DNA of 61,411 nucleotides from Bdellovibrionales bacterium (GTDB taxonomy: Bacteria; Pseudomonadota; Alphaproteobacteria; UBA9219): NCBI GenBank assembly GCA_041662785.1, contig JBAZRW010000008.1:1-61411 (forward strand), in the 5' to 3' direction. Positions 33,387 through 42,352 of this stretch are shown here, piece by piece. The number at the start of each line of letters is the position of its first letter. Position 1 is the first letter of the stretch. A model generated the notes under the pieces. It was not told where the DNA came from and ran no database searches. It saw only the letters and a program-made list of their open reading frames with translations. A program made the position numbers and the translations under genes.

Positions 33387-35102
33387 TTAGTGGTTGCCTT
33401 GCCGTCTTAAAAAGGCGGGGATGTCCAACAGATCGGAATCGCCGTTCGACAAAGCCTGACGATCCGATGGATCAATGTCTAAATCAGACTGACGCTTTCC
33501 AACCTCTTCCAAGTCTAGATCATCTTCCATGTCTTGCGTCGCCGAAGGGCGTACAAGGCCAAAGCCTGTGATCCGTTGGAAGAGAGATTGAGCCCGCTGA
33601 TTAATGGGCATGCCGCTTGGTGCAGCGGCCTGTGTGGTGGTTGCCGTCAGTTGCGTAATACGCATATCGCTGGCTGTCTCGGCTCCGCTGCTACGCGAAG
33701 AAGTCGGGCCCGTCGATGTTGTGGTGGCGGTACGCTGCCGCCCCGCCTGCTGAACGGGTGGAATCTCACGTACCGGCAACGGCGCGACGCTCGTTTTGTA
33801 GGCGGTTGCCCCATAGCCCATGGTCGTTTCAGAAGAGGTGTGTTTATGCTCCGAGGGAGCAGCCTCCTCCTCTTGTCGGGTCGTCATAGAGGAAGCCTTA
33901 ACGGCAGTCATTGTCCTTGGCGATACAGAAGTGGGCATGGTGAAGTAGGTCGTTGTTGGCCCTGCGGAAACGGTCGGCTCATCCTGCACGACGGGCTCTA
34001 CAGGAGCTGTCACTTTCGCCGACGAAACCGTGGCGGCAGGCCGCACTTCTTCCCTTTGTTGCATGACACGAACTGCTGGCTTCACCGCGCTTGAGTGTGT
34101 GTTGGCACCACGCGTATCACCGACAAAGGTGCTTTGATCGACATCAATGCCTGTTGCGATAACAGAAACGCGAATGCGGCCATCCAGATTGTCGCCCAAG
34201 GTCGAGCCAACCTTGATTTGAGCCTCAGGATCCACTTCGTCGCGAATGCGGTTGGCGGCTTGGTCAACCTCAAACAAGGTCATATCAAGGCCGCCCGTGA
34301 TGTTGATCAGAACGCCGCGTGCGCCCTTCATCGAAATATCGTCAAGCAGAGGATTGGAAATGGCCGCTTCTGCCGCAAGGATCGCGCGGTTGTCGCCGTC
34401 GGCCTCGCCCGTGCCCATCATCGCCTTGCCCATCTCGCCCATCACCGTTTTAACGTCGGCGAAGTCAAGGTTCATAAAGCCGGGCATGACCATCAGATCG
34501 GTAATGCCGCGCACGCCAGAGTGCAGAACCTCATCCGCCATGCGGAAGGCTTCGGCAAAGGTGGTGCGTTCATTCGCGATGCGGAAAAGATTTTGGTTCG
34601 GAATAACGATCAGCGTATCAACATATTTTTGCAGCTCGGCGATGCCCTCTTCTGCCATGCGCATACGGTTGTTGCCTTCAAAGTGGAAAGGCTTGGTGAC
34701 AACGCCAACCGTTAGAATGCCGGCCTCACGCGCGGCACGCGCAATGACGGGCGCTGCGCCTGTCCCTGTGCCTCCGCCCATGCCCGCTGTTACGAAAAGC
34801 ATATCCGAGCCATCAAGCAGCGACATAATATCGGGGAGCGCTTCTTCTGCTGCCGCGCAGCCGATGTTGGGACGTGATCCCGCGCCAAGACCGCGTGAGA
34901 GGTTGATACCAAGCTGGATTTTACGACCCGCGAGCGATTGGGCAAGCGCCTGAGAATCCGTGTTCGCCGCGACGAAGTCGCATCCTTCAAGGCTGGAGCG
35001 GATCATGTTGTTGATAGCGTTTCCGCCTGCGCCGCCAACCCCAACGACTGTAATACGGGGGCGTAGCATGTTGTCAGGTTCAGCCATCGACAAATTGATC
35101 AT
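33387..35102 (-). CDS. ftsZ: Cell division GTPase FtsZ
   Basis: A 571-residue tubulin homologue. The GTPase domain (about 15-210) contains the tubulin signature GGGTGTGAAP and VGVGGAGGNAINNM. The T7 loop NLDFADVKTVM supplies the catalytic Asp. A long disordered linker (about 325-545, Ser/Thr/Pro/Gln-rich) leads to the conserved C-terminal peptide DIPAFLRRQ, which binds FtsA and other partners. The ATG at 35102 is chosen because GGAGG lies 8 nt upstream. The linker is long, as in other alphaproteobacteria. Neither ftsA nor ftsQ is adjacent, so the gene is outside the usual division cluster. Confidence 0.97.
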   Translation of the reverse strand: MINLSMAEPDNMLRPRITVVGVGGAGGNAINNMIRSSLEGCDFVAANTDSQALAQSLAGRKIQLGINLSRGLGAGSRPNIGCAAAEEALPDIMSLLDGSDMLFVTAGMGGGTGTGAAPVIARAAREAGILTVGVVTKPFHFEGNNRMRMAEEGIAELQKYVDTLIVIPNQNLFRIANERTTFAEAFRMADEVLHSGVRGITDLMVMPGFMNLDFADVKTVMGEMGKAMMGTGEADGDNRAILAAEAAISNPLLDDISMKGARGVLINITGGLDMTLFEVDQAANRIRDEVDPEAQIKVGSTLGDNLDGRIRVSVIATGIDVDQSTFVGDTRGANTHSSAVKPAVRVMQQREEVRPAATVSSAKVTAPVEPVVQDEPTVSAGPTTTYFTMPTSVSPRTMTAVKASSMTTRQEEEAAPSEHKHTSSETTMGYGATAYKTSVAPLPVREIPPVQQAGRQRTATTTSTGPTSSRSSGAETASDMRITQLTATTTQAAAPSGMPINQRAQSLFQRITGFGLVRPSATQDMEDDLDLEEVGKRQSDLDIDPSDRQALSNGDSDLLDIPAFLRRQGNH

Positions 35103-35179
35103 CTTCTCGTCCTCCATAACGTTTGTCACTTTCCCCGAAACATCGCGGGCTACCTACCCTAGTGTGATGATCAGGAAAG

Positions 35180-35216
35180 GAATCATGCGCACCATATCAG
35201 CCCTTTCGTTTGATTC
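35180..35216. promoter_or_regulatory. Two GANTC sites upstream of ftsZ
   Basis: GAATC at 35180-35184 and GATTC at 35212-35216 lie about 80-115 bp before the ftsZ start. In Caulobacter, CcrM methylation of GANTC together with GcrA controls ftsZ transcription. The same role here is inferred. Two 5-bp sites could also occur by chance. Confidence 0.35.
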
Positions 35217-35299
35217 GCGCAAGACCAGAAAGTGATTTTCGACAAAGAAATTCAGGACTTTAGTTAAAAAATTGGGTCCTTTAAAAACAAAGGCAGCGT

Positions 35300-35342
35300 A
35301 AAAAAATGAAAAAGGCGACCATTCCAATGAATTAGAGGTCGC
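35300..35342 (-). terminator. Terminator downstream of the STAS gene
   Basis: On the minus strand, GCGACC-N16-GGTCGC is followed by CTTTTTCATTTTTTT, about 30 bp after the STAS gene stop. The stem is short (6 bp). Confidence 0.6.
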
Positions 35343-35372
35343 AGTCAAAGTTTAATATGAGGAGTACTGTTT

Positions 35373-35681
35373 TTAGGCCGCGATGTTCAGGACATTCCAT
35401 TGCGCGGCTTCATTTAATGACCGCAAAACCTGTCCCTTGGGTTGGTCAAAGAAAAGGCAACTGTGGAGTTGTTTAGAGAGATCATGCGCCAGCATAAAAA
35501 GGCGTAAAGCGGTTGAATCCATAGAGCTAAGCTCCCCCATATGAATTCTGATTTCTTTGCCCGCGCCGTCCTTTTTAACAGCCTTCAGGATTTGTTTGAA
35601 AAAATGCGAATCTTGAAAGGTAAAATCACCTTCCATGACGATGGTCATAACCTCAGGGGTAGAGCTGACATCGTATTTCAT
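35373..35681 (-). CDS. STAS-domain protein (anti-sigma antagonist-like)
   Basis: A 102-residue single STAS domain. The core VMTIVMEGDFTFQDSHFFKQIL and the phospho-loop ELSSMDSTALRLFMLAHDL, with Ser at the usual phosphorylation place (MDS), are visible. Such proteins relieve anti-sigma factors or act in chemoreceptor-linked switches. No partner kinase, phosphatase or sigma factor is near. The start is the ATG at 35681; TTG and GTG codons just upstream are in frame and no strong ribosome site is seen. Confidence 0.75.
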   Translation of the reverse strand: MKYDVSSTPEVMTIVMEGDFTFQDSHFFKQILKAVKKDGAGKEIRIHMGELSSMDSTALRLFMLAHDLSKQLHSCLFFDQPKGQVLRSLNEAAQWNVLNIAA

Positions 35682-35879
35682 CACAACACCCAATGCTTAC
35701 GGCATAGCCGCGATAAGCTTAGTATTCCCCTATTTTCTTAACCAGCGGTGTATTTCCTACACACAAAACTATGCTTTTTATTATTTTCATCGTTTTTTAT
35801 ATAAGAAAAACGATGTTTGTCATACATGCGCAATAAAAATTGGCCTCAATAGGGAAGTAAAAACAATTTGTCATAAATT

Positions 35880-36353
35880 TTAAGGGCGGGACTTATGAAT
35901 GAGAGGGCATGGGGAAATCGATTCAGTGCGCGTCCATGTTTGGCCGCCACCCAGAAAAGAAAAGAACATATAGCCGCGCACTGCCAATGTGTTTTGATCC
36001 ACTAAATGCAGGGCGGCGCTATAGGTGCTTCCGTGACGCGGGCTATAAATCCACCCACCTGTATAGTTGTCCGATTCCTGCGGAGAAAAACCGCCCAAGA
36101 ACGTCAGACCGCAAAGCGGCTTTTTCCTTTTGTCGGGGTCAAGGTTATGATCGTCAAGAGAGGGATTCTCTGCCGTATCGTCTTTCAGCCAGTAAAAGCG
36201 TCCACAATAGCGATCTTCGCACGCATAGAATTGCACAACGGCATCGTGATCTTCCGTTTCCCACAAGCCTACTAAAGGCGCATCGCCTTGCGCCCATGAC
36301 GTGCTTGGAATCAGGACCAAGGAAAGAAAGAAAAGGGCTGTGTGAATGCGCAT
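35880..36353 (-). CDS. Secreted DUF2147-family protein
   Basis: A 157-residue protein with a signal peptide (HTALFFLSLVLIPSTSWA) starting at the ATG 36353. The mature part begins PLVGLWETEDHDAVVQFYAC, the opening of the DUF2147 domain, with two more Cys (DRYCGRFYWL, PLCGLTFLGG), a GGWIYSPRHGSTYSA strand pair and VRGYMFFSFLGGGQTWTR at the end. This family is periplasmic or outer-membrane-associated and structurally lipocalin-like. Its role is unknown. A longer in-frame reading would run back into the repeat at 36411-36504 and is rejected. Confidence 0.85.
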   Translation of the reverse strand: MRIHTALFFLSLVLIPSTSWAQGDAPLVGLWETEDHDAVVQFYACEDRYCGRFYWLKDDTAENPSLDDHNLDPDKRKKPLCGLTFLGGFSPQESDNYTGGWIYSPRHGSTYSAALHLVDQNTLAVRGYMFFSFLGGGQTWTRTESISPCPLIHKSRP

Positions 36354-36410
36354 GGGGTTTTTCTGTTTATATTCAAAACTCTTCAAGAGTGAGGGAGCGA
36401 CAAAGAAAAC

Positions 36411-36504
36411 AAACGGGACTCCCGCTTTCGCGGGAGTGACAGTGTTTTTTGTGGCCGCATTTCCCTTTAGCGTCATCCCCGCGAAAGCGGGGATCCAGTT
36501 TTCT
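36411..36504. repeat. Paired mosaic palindromic repeat (tail-to-tail)
   Basis: CGGGACTCCCGCTTTCGCGGGAGTGAC, spacer with TTTCCCTTTAGC, then GTCATCCCCGCGAAAGCGGGGATCCAGTTTTC. The stem change to CTCCCGC/GCGGGAG is compensated on both sides. The outer flank, CTTCAAGAGT, recurs beside the copy at 49493. Confidence 0.85.
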
Positions 36505-36609
36505 TGTTTCTTTTTTGTCTGCAAAAACCAAATCTTCATTCTCGAAGGATATAAGCACAAAAAAAGGCGCCTGATTTGTGCGCCCGTTTTATGATGTTTT
36601 TATGTCTTT

Positions 36610-36666
36610 TGGAGCGGGTGACGAGCCTAGGAAAGCTATCGCTCCGGCGAAGGCCGGAGTCCAAAC

Positions 36667-36682
<16 letters not shown>
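36610..36682. repeat. 16-bp direct repeats of the tRNA-Gly 3' end around a palindrome
   Basis: TGGAGCGGGTGACGAG occurs at 36610-36625 and again at 36667-36682, where it is the 3' end (CCA, acceptor strand and part of the T stem) of tRNA-Gly. The 41 bp between contain a mosaic-type hairpin CTCCGGCGAAGGCCGGAGTCC. The arrangement looks like a target duplication or attachment scar. Confidence 0.7.
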
Positions 36683-36741
<59 letters not shown>

Positions 36742-36912
36742 TTCTGAAAGTGCGCCGATAATACAGAATGAAACGGACATTGCAAGCCTTTAGATACCCC
36801 TTTTTGACCCTTTTTTGATGTTTTTTGACCCTAAAGGCTTCTTATTTGCTAAAAGGCAAAGGCCTAGCGCATAATCCCTCGAATGCTCCCCCTTATTCTT
36901 ATGGATTAACTT

Positions 36913-37830
36913 ATGAATGATACGCTTGTGACAGAAACCACCGCCCCTACCAGCGTGGATGTAACGCTTAGCAACTTTAAGGCCGAGGTGCTGGACGCCT
37001 CGCGCACGCAGCTTGTGATTGTGGACTTTTGGGCGCCTTGGTGCGGGCCGTGCAAACAGCTTATGCCCACGTTGGAAAAAGTGGTGCGTGAGACAAAGGG
37101 CGCGGTCAAGCTGGCCAAGATTGATATCGACAAGAACCAGCAAATCGCGGCGCAAATGCAGGTTCAGTCTGTTCCTGCCGTTTTCGCCTTTTATAAAGGT
37201 CAGCCTGTTGATGGCTTTATGGGCGCTCTGCCTGAATCGCAAATCAAGCAGTGGTTGGCGCAGCTTATCCAAACAACGGGCGCGGGTGGCGGGGACAGTG
37301 ATGGTTTGGATAAAGCCCTTTTACAAGCGGCCACGCTATTAAAAGAGGGTGACGCTGAAACCGCTCTCTCTATCTATACGGATATTTTTCATGAGGCCCC
37401 CGATCAGGTTGAGGCCTTTGCGGGAATCTTGCGCTGTATGCTGGCGCTCGGCCAAACGGAAAAGGCGTCGATGGTGCTTGAAAGCGCCGCGCCTGCCTTG
37501 GCTGGCCATAAAATACTGAATCCAATTCGCACGGCGCTGGATCTGGCAGCACAGGCGAAAAAGACCGGAGGCTCACTGCAAGCGTTAAAAGACAAACTAG
37601 CCAAAGCCCCCAACGATCATCAGGCTCGTTTTGATCTGGCTATGGCGGCCTATGCCGCGCAGGACGTTCAAACGGCTATCGATGAACTTCTTGAGATTGT
37701 CCGGCGCGATAGAAAGTGGAAGGACGATGGCGCACGTCAGCAAGTGGTCAAACTGTTTGAGGCTTTGGGCTTTGATCACCCCGCGACGGTAGAGGGACGC
37801 AAGAAACTCTCCACCCTTCTCTTTTCGTAA
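36913..37830 (+). CDS. cnoX: Thioredoxin-TPR co-chaperedoxin (CnoX/YbbN-like)
   Basis: A 305-residue protein. An N-terminal thioredoxin domain (about 15-120) with an intact redox site WCGPC and the cis-Pro region VQSVPAVFAF is followed by tetratricopeptide-like repeats (about 130-300: AATLLKEGDAETALSIYTDI, ARFDLAMAAYAAQDVQTAIDELL). CnoX holds oxidatively damaged proteins and passes them to GroEL or DnaK. The alphaproteobacterial form keeps both cysteines, unlike E. coli. A Trm112-like gene follows after about 20 nt, a common pairing. Confidence 0.92.
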   Translation: MNDTLVTETTAPTSVDVTLSNFKAEVLDASRTQLVIVDFWAPWCGPCKQLMPTLEKVVRETKGAVKLAKIDIDKNQQIAAQMQVQSVPAVFAFYKGQPVDGFMGALPESQIKQWLAQLIQTTGAGGGDSDGLDKALLQAATLLKEGDAETALSIYTDIFHEAPDQVEAFAGILRCMLALGQTEKASMVLESAAPALAGHKILNPIRTALDLAAQAKKTGGSLQALKDKLAKAPNDHQARFDLAMAAYAAQDVQTAIDELLEIVRRDRKWKDDGARQQVVKLFEALGFDHPATVEGRKKLSTLLFS

Positions 37831-37849
37831 CTGCAGGAGGCTCAAGGCC

Positions 37850-38044
37850 ATGAACGATGACGCGCCCACCAACATTCGCACCGTATCGCCCAAGCTTCTT
37901 GAGATGCTGGTGTGCCCCGTGTCGCAAACGACGCTTCGCTATGACGCGGCTAAGCAAGAGCTGATTAGCGATAAGGCCGCCCTCGCCTTCCCGATCAAAG
38001 ACGGAATCCCGCTTTTGTTGGTCGAAGAGGCAAGGAAGCTATAG
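37850..38044 (+). CDS. Trm112/YcaR-family protein
   Basis: A 64-residue protein with the family pattern LLEMLVCPVSQTTLRY ... ELISDKAALAFPIKDGIPLLLVEEAR. Only one cysteine of the usual zinc set is left, which is common in bacterial members. In eukaryotes and archaea Trm112 activates methyltransferases; the bacterial role is unclear. AGGAGG precedes the ATG. It is the second gene of the cnoX unit. Confidence 0.88.
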   Translation: MNDDAPTNIRTVSPKLLEMLVCPVSQTTLRYDAAKQELISDKAALAFPIKDGIPLLLVEEARKL

Positions 38045-38080
38045 GGATTTCAGTATCCAGTATTCCCTTCTCTACCTTAT

Positions 38081-38216
38081 CGTCATCCTCGACGAGCCTT
38101 GCGTCAGCAAGGCGAAGATCGGGGATCCCGTTTTTTTGAAGATGTTTGACGAAAAGGGGCTGCACTGACGGAGAATTCGTAAAACAAACGGGATTCCCGC
38201 TTTCGCGGGAATGACG
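38081..38216. repeat. Mosaic palindromic repeat, two units
   Basis: An atypical first unit (GTCATCCTCGACGAG ... CGGGGATCCCG with an inner CTTGCGTCAGCAAG hairpin) is followed after about 50 bp by CGGGATTCCCGCTTTCGCGGGAATGAC. Unlike most pairs, both palindromes differ in sequence. Confidence 0.7.
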
Positions 38217-38255
38217 CTCGTGTTGAGTGGGATACACAAGCTGTTTATTCTCTCC

Positions 38256-38603
38256 CTAACGTGGGGAAGGAGCCGTTTCTGCTGGTTTGACATTTTGGGC
38301 GGTAAGGCGTGCGCGGCAGGAGCCATCCGTCAATCCCGCCTCAATTACTTTGCGTAGGTCTGCCTGATTGTTGGCGACCCCACCGTCAATGGTAAGCTTC
38401 TTTCCAGCTATAAAACAAGTCCACACGCCAGAACCAGACTGCAAGACGTGATTATTGATCTGTTGTTGTGCGTCTTTGAACTTATTTTCTGCCGCTTTGG
38501 ATACTAAATAACCGTCTTGATAGAGAATGTTATTTAGCAGGAAACCTCCTCCAAAAGCTGAACCTATTGCAATCATCAATGCTCCAAGCTCTTTTTTCGT
38601 CAT
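38256..38603 (-). CDS. Hypothetical membrane-anchored protein
   Basis: A 115-residue protein with a hydrophobic N-terminal helix (ALMIAIGSAFGGGFLLNNIL, 8-27) that would anchor it, and a soluble part with two Cys (VWTCFIAGK, DGSCRARL). No family is recognised. It is transcribed leftward, 41 bp downstream of the next gene on the same strand. Confidence 0.6.
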   Translation of the reverse strand: MTKKELGALMIAIGSAFGGGFLLNNILYQDGYLVSKAAENKFKDAQQQINNHVLQSGSGVWTCFIAGKKLTIDGGVANNQADLRKVIEAGLTDGSCRARLTAQNVKPAETAPSPR

Positions 38604-38644
38604 AGCAATCCTTCTATACTAAATGTTTGTCGGTTCTGCTTTTG

Positions 38645-39673
38645 TTAGCCAGCTTTGCTGGGGCGGAAGTCATAGCTCTCTTCCTCATCCGCATCGTCCT
38701 TACTTTCTTTGGCAGGCTTTTTCTCTTCGGAAGGAGCGCTGGCGGCTTTTGCCTTGGAGGGGGGCGCTTGTTGAGGTTCTTCTTTATGGGTGAGACAGAA
38801 AGTAATCTGTTCCCCCATGAGTGTGATCGCGGCTGTCGCAAGGGCAAACAGGGAGGTGGATTGTTCAACGGTAATGACGCTGTCGGGGTTAATGAGGGGA
38901 TTGCGGTAATGTTCTTTGATCTGGGCTAGCATTTGAAGGAGGCGCTTGTTAGGTCGGTGTTCGTTATTCTCGTCATCTGAAAGGATGGCCAATTTCTTGA
39001 GATAAATGCTGTAGGATCGCTCTGTTTTCGCAACGGTCGTTCCTGAGAACATCTCAAAATAGCGCTTCAAAACAAGTTCAATCGCGCGCAGCAAATGCAC
39101 GGCGGCGGCGGTTCCAAGGCCAAAAGCCAAGGCGCGTCCAGCCAGATTAAACTCGGTCAAAGACGCTTCTGGCAAGACATCGCGCATCGCGGGGGAAAAA
39201 CACTCATAGGCGTTTTCGATGAGGTCATACGTCGAATAGATGCCGCGCTTGCTGGCCATATAGGTCGGGGCGTGCGTCAACTCTGCCGCCAAGGCATGCT
39301 CGAACTTCTCAACCAAGCTGTACAAAAGCGCCATTTCATGCGCGTCGATCCGGTCTTCGCCAGAGGGAGTCTTAAGCTGCTTAGAGGAAGCGTCGATATA
39401 ATACTTGCTGAAAAGGTTGCTGATCTTGCTGAGAAGACGCGCCGCATCGCTTTTCGAGGTTTCAAGAGCGAAGGACTCGCCCTTAATCCACCCGTCCAGC
39501 ACGTTTTGGGCATCCGTCAAAGGCGTGAACATCTCCGTCACGCGGTTTTGCGTGGTATTGAGAAAGAGTCCATGAAGCTTTGAGGCAAGCTCATAAAAGC
39601 GATAGGGGTTTAAATGCTGCATGGCGGACCACTTTTCTGTCAACGAGGGCGGCGGAAGTTGAATGGGAATCAT
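38645..39673 (-). CDS. Hypothetical protein with helical HEPN-like segment
   Basis: A 342-residue protein from the ATG at 39673. An earlier in-frame ATG lies in repeat DNA and is not used. It is mostly helical. The segment ALAFGLGTAAAVHLLRAIELVLKRYFEM recalls HEPN/Abi-type four-helix domains that hold long aligned helices, but the RxxxxH nuclease motif is not evident. The C-terminal 45 residues are a low-complexity Lys/Glu/Ala tail. Function unknown. An RNA-related or abortive-infection role would be speculation. Confidence 0.6.
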   Translation of the reverse strand: MIPIQLPPPSLTEKWSAMQHLNPYRFYELASKLHGLFLNTTQNRVTEMFTPLTDAQNVLDGWIKGESFALETSKSDAARLLSKISNLFSKYYIDASSKQLKTPSGEDRIDAHEMALLYSLVEKFEHALAAELTHAPTYMASKRGIYSTYDLIENAYECFSPAMRDVLPEASLTEFNLAGRALAFGLGTAAAVHLLRAIELVLKRYFEMFSGTTVAKTERSYSIYLKKLAILSDDENNEHRPNKRLLQMLAQIKEHYRNPLINPDSVITVEQSTSLFALATAAITLMGEQITFCLTHKEEPQQAPPSKAKAASAPSEEKKPAKESKDDADEEESYDFRPSKAG

Positions 39674-39711
39674 ACCACCGAGCGAATGAAGTGACTTGTG
39701 GTGCAAGAAAA

Positions 39712-39804
39712 CAAACGGGATGCCCGTTTTCACGGGCATGACGGGATTTGTGTTTAACTTAATCCCCCTATCGTCATCCCCGCGAAAGCGGGGATCCAGT
39801 TTTT
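39712..39804. repeat. Paired mosaic palindromic repeat (tail-to-tail)
   Basis: CGGGATGCCCGTTTTCACGGGCATGAC, a spacer of about 33 bp, GTCATCCCCGCGAAAGCGGG then GATCCAGTTTTTT. The first stem is CCCGT/ACGGG rather than CCCGC/GCGGG, a compensated base-pair change. The remainder of 39674-39995 shows no gene. Confidence 0.85.
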
Positions 39805-39995
39805 TCCGCGCGTGTCATCTCATTTGATCGTTAGAATCATTCTCTCAACCTTTCTGGAGTACGCCAAAAACACCCACGGCGCAACTCATCATTATGGTTA
39901 ACACCTTGTTTTGGTGGGGGTAAACCATATATATTTCTTTCGCAGGCACATAGCTGTAGTCTTAAAAAAAACCATAAAAAGAACATCATCATCCC

Positions 39996-41396
39996 ATGGC
40001 CAAATCATCCTCTCATTTTGTATGTCAGACTTGCGGCGCGTCGTTCCCCAAATGGGGCGGCAAGTGCGAGGCGTGCGGCGCGTGGAACAGCCTTGTCGAA
40101 GAGGCCGTGGCTGATGGCCCTCCCAAGGGCTTGCATGACGGCGCAAGGGGCAAGCACAAGGGGCGCACCATCGCCTTTGTGCCGCTGAAGGGCGAGAAGC
40201 GCCACCTGCCCCGCCATCTCTCTGGTATGGGCGAGTTTGATCGCGTGGTCGGCGGCGGGCTGGTTCCGGGCTCTGCCACGTTGGTGGGCGGCGATCCCGG
40301 CATCGGCAAATCCACGCTTCTTTTGCAGGTTGTGTGCAGGCTGGCGAAGGCCGCGCGCGTGGCCTATATCTCTGGCGAAGAAGCCATTGATCAGGTGCGC
40401 CTTCGCGCCGAGCGCCTAGGCGTTGCCGACGTGAATTGCGATTTGGCCAGTGCGACGGCGGTGAGGGATATTGCCGCCTCTATGGATCACGCGGACGCGC
40501 CCGATATTCTTGTCATTGACTCCATTCAGACCATGTATGTCGATACGATTGACAGCGCCCCCGGAACGGTCGCGCAGGTGCGCACCTCGGCGCAAGAGCT
40601 GATCCGTATCGCCAAAAAGCGCGATATTGCCGTTATTCTGGTGGGGCATGTCACCAAAGAGGGAACCATCGCGGGCCCCCGCGTGCTTGAGCATATGGTG
40701 GACACCGTCCTGTACCTTGAGGGTGAGCGCGGCCACCAGTTCCGCATCCTTCGCGCCGTCAAAAACCGCTTTGGCCCTACGGATGAGATCGGCGTGTTTG
40801 AGATGCAAGAGGAAGGGCTTTTAGAGGTTCACAATCCCTCGGCCTTGTTCCTTGCGGATCGCCACGGCGATACGTCGGGAGCCGCCGTTTTTGCAGGGCT
40901 AGAGGGCACGCGCCCCGTTTTGGTAGAGGTGCAGGCGCTGGTCGCCCCGTCCTCCTATGGCACGCCGCGCCGAGCCGTGATCGGCTGGGACGCCGGACGG
41001 CTCGCCATGGTGCTGGCGGTGCTAGAGGCCCGCTGTGGCGTGACGTTTGGCAATAATGACGTGTACCTGAACGTAGCTGGAGGCCTGAAAGTGACGGAGC
41101 CAGCCGCCGATCTAGCCGTGGCTGCCGCCCTGCTCTCTTCGCTGACGGGCGTGCCTGTCCCTGCCGAAGCCGTGGTCTTTGGCGAGGTAGGCCTGTCGGG
41201 TGAGGTGCGCCGCGTCGCCCAGCCGGAACTTAGGTTAAAAGAAGCCGCTAAGCTTGGGTTTTCACAGGCTATTTTGCCGAAAGTGGATGATAAGGGCAAA
41301 GCCAAGCCCACCAGCGGCATCGGGAGAACCGAGATTAACCGCCTGTCAGGCCTGTTACCGCTGTTTCAGAGCGAAAAAATGGACAAAAGAAAGTAA
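39996..41396 (+). CDS. radA: DNA repair protein RadA
   Basis: A 466-residue RecA-like ATPase. The N-terminal zinc finger is CQTCGASFPKWGGKCEAC, the Walker A GGDPGIGKSTLL (about 100-111), the RadA-specific KNRFG motif is in AVKNRFGPTDEIGVFEM, and the C-terminal Lon-like domain begins with VEVQALVAPSSYGTPRR. RadA helps branch migration in recombination. The length is typical. The nearby cvpA-purF set is a frequent alphaproteobacterial neighbour. Confidence 0.97.
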   Translation: MAKSSSHFVCQTCGASFPKWGGKCEACGAWNSLVEEAVADGPPKGLHDGARGKHKGRTIAFVPLKGEKRHLPRHLSGMGEFDRVVGGGLVPGSATLVGGDPGIGKSTLLLQVVCRLAKAARVAYISGEEAIDQVRLRAERLGVADVNCDLASATAVRDIAASMDHADAPDILVIDSIQTMYVDTIDSAPGTVAQVRTSAQELIRIAKKRDIAVILVGHVTKEGTIAGPRVLEHMVDTVLYLEGERGHQFRILRAVKNRFGPTDEIGVFEMQEEGLLEVHNPSALFLADRHGDTSGAAVFAGLEGTRPVLVEVQALVAPSSYGTPRRAVIGWDAGRLAMVLAVLEARCGVTFGNNDVYLNVAGGLKVTEPAADLAVAAALLSSLTGVPVPAEAVVFGEVGLSGEVRRVAQPELRLKEAAKLGFSQAILPKVDDKGKAKPTSGIGRTEINRLSGLLPLFQSEKMDKRK

Positions 41397-41475
41397 TTTC
41401 TTCATAAGCGCTCTTAGCAAAGCGGGAATCATGTGGTAGAGCATGAGCCGTCGGTTGATCCACAGAACCAAAGCC

Positions 41476-41616
41476 GTCATCCCGCTGAAAAGCGGGATCC
41501 AGCCTGTCGGGTCGAAGCTGCGTAGCAGCGTAGACCGACGCCGAGCGTCTGCGAGGTATTAGACTCATATGCGCGGCATCTGCCGCGCACTGGATTCCGG
41601 CCTTCGCCGGAATGAC
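41476..41616. repeat. Paired mosaic palindromic repeat (head-to-head)
   Basis: GTCATCCCGCTGAAAAGCGGG-ATCCAG at left, CTGGATTCCGGCCTTCGCCGGAATGAC at right. Between them is a GCGCGGCATCTGCCGCGC hairpin and a CGCCGAGCGTCTGCGAGG stretch shared with the 20271-20398 copy. Confidence 0.85.
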
Positions 41617-41659
41617 GAAAATGGTGATGCGTCTACTTAAGGTCTTAATCACGAGCGAG

Positions 41660-42352
41660 ATGCCCATGGAACATACACAATTCAACATCTTTGATATGCT
41701 CACCGCCGCTGTGCTGGTGGCCAGCGGAATCTTTGCCTTCAGGCGTGGCCTGATCCGTGAGGTTCTCTCGCTGGGCACATGGGTCTTGGCCTCGGTCTTT
41801 GCTTTCTCCTTTTATCCGATGGCAAGGCCTTTTCTTGAAGAGCATATCAAGAACGCTATGCTGGCCGATGCGGCAACCGCTATCGGCCTTTTCTGCATCG
41901 CGATTGTCGTGCTGGTTCCGCTGGGCGATTATCTGACGAGCCTTGTCAAAACGCCGACCCTTAGCTCCATTGATCGCTCGCTGGGGTTCGTGTTTGGACT
42001 TATTCGTGGCTTTGTCATTATGTGCCTTCTTTATTTGGGGGCGACCTATGTTTGGAGCAATGACGAGGCCAAGCAGCCCGTCTGGCTGGCGCAGGCCAAG
42101 GCCAAACCGGCGCTGGCCTATGGCGTCGATGTTATCAAAAGCATGACTCCGGAAAATCCAGAAAAGGCAGCCTCGGAGCAGCTTCAAAAAGGACGTGAGT
42201 TGGCAAAAAAAGCGACCGAGAACGCCAAGCGTCTTGAGGACATTTCCGTCCCTGTTCCTTCCGTCAGCAAGGAACAAGGCAACGGCGCTTCCTATGGCGA
42301 CGAGACACGCGATAAAATGAATAATCTCTATGATCGGAACGCAAATCCATGA
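41660..42352 (+). CDS. cvpA: Colicin V production family membrane protein CvpA
   Basis: A 230-residue protein with four predicted membrane helices (NIFDMLTAAVLVASGIFAF, VLSLGTWVLASVFAF, AIGLFCIAIVVLVPLG, GFVIMCLLYLGATYVW) and the family mark FRRGLIREVLSLGTW. A charged Ser/Lys/Glu cytoplasmic tail of about 75 residues follows. CvpA is linked to envelope stress; the exact role is unsettled. The start is the ATG at 41660 or one two codons on. A longer frame would begin in the repeat. It overlaps purF by ATGA. Confidence 0.93.
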   Translation: MPMEHTQFNIFDMLTAAVLVASGIFAFRRGLIREVLSLGTWVLASVFAFSFYPMARPFLEEHIKNAMLADAATAIGLFCIAIVVLVPLGDYLTSLVKTPTLSSIDRSLGFVFGLIRGFVIMCLLYLGATYVWSNDEAKQPVWLAQAKAKPALAYGVDVIKSMTPENPEKAASEQLQKGRELAKKATENAKRLEDISVPVPSVSKEQGNGASYGDETRDKMNNLYDRNANP

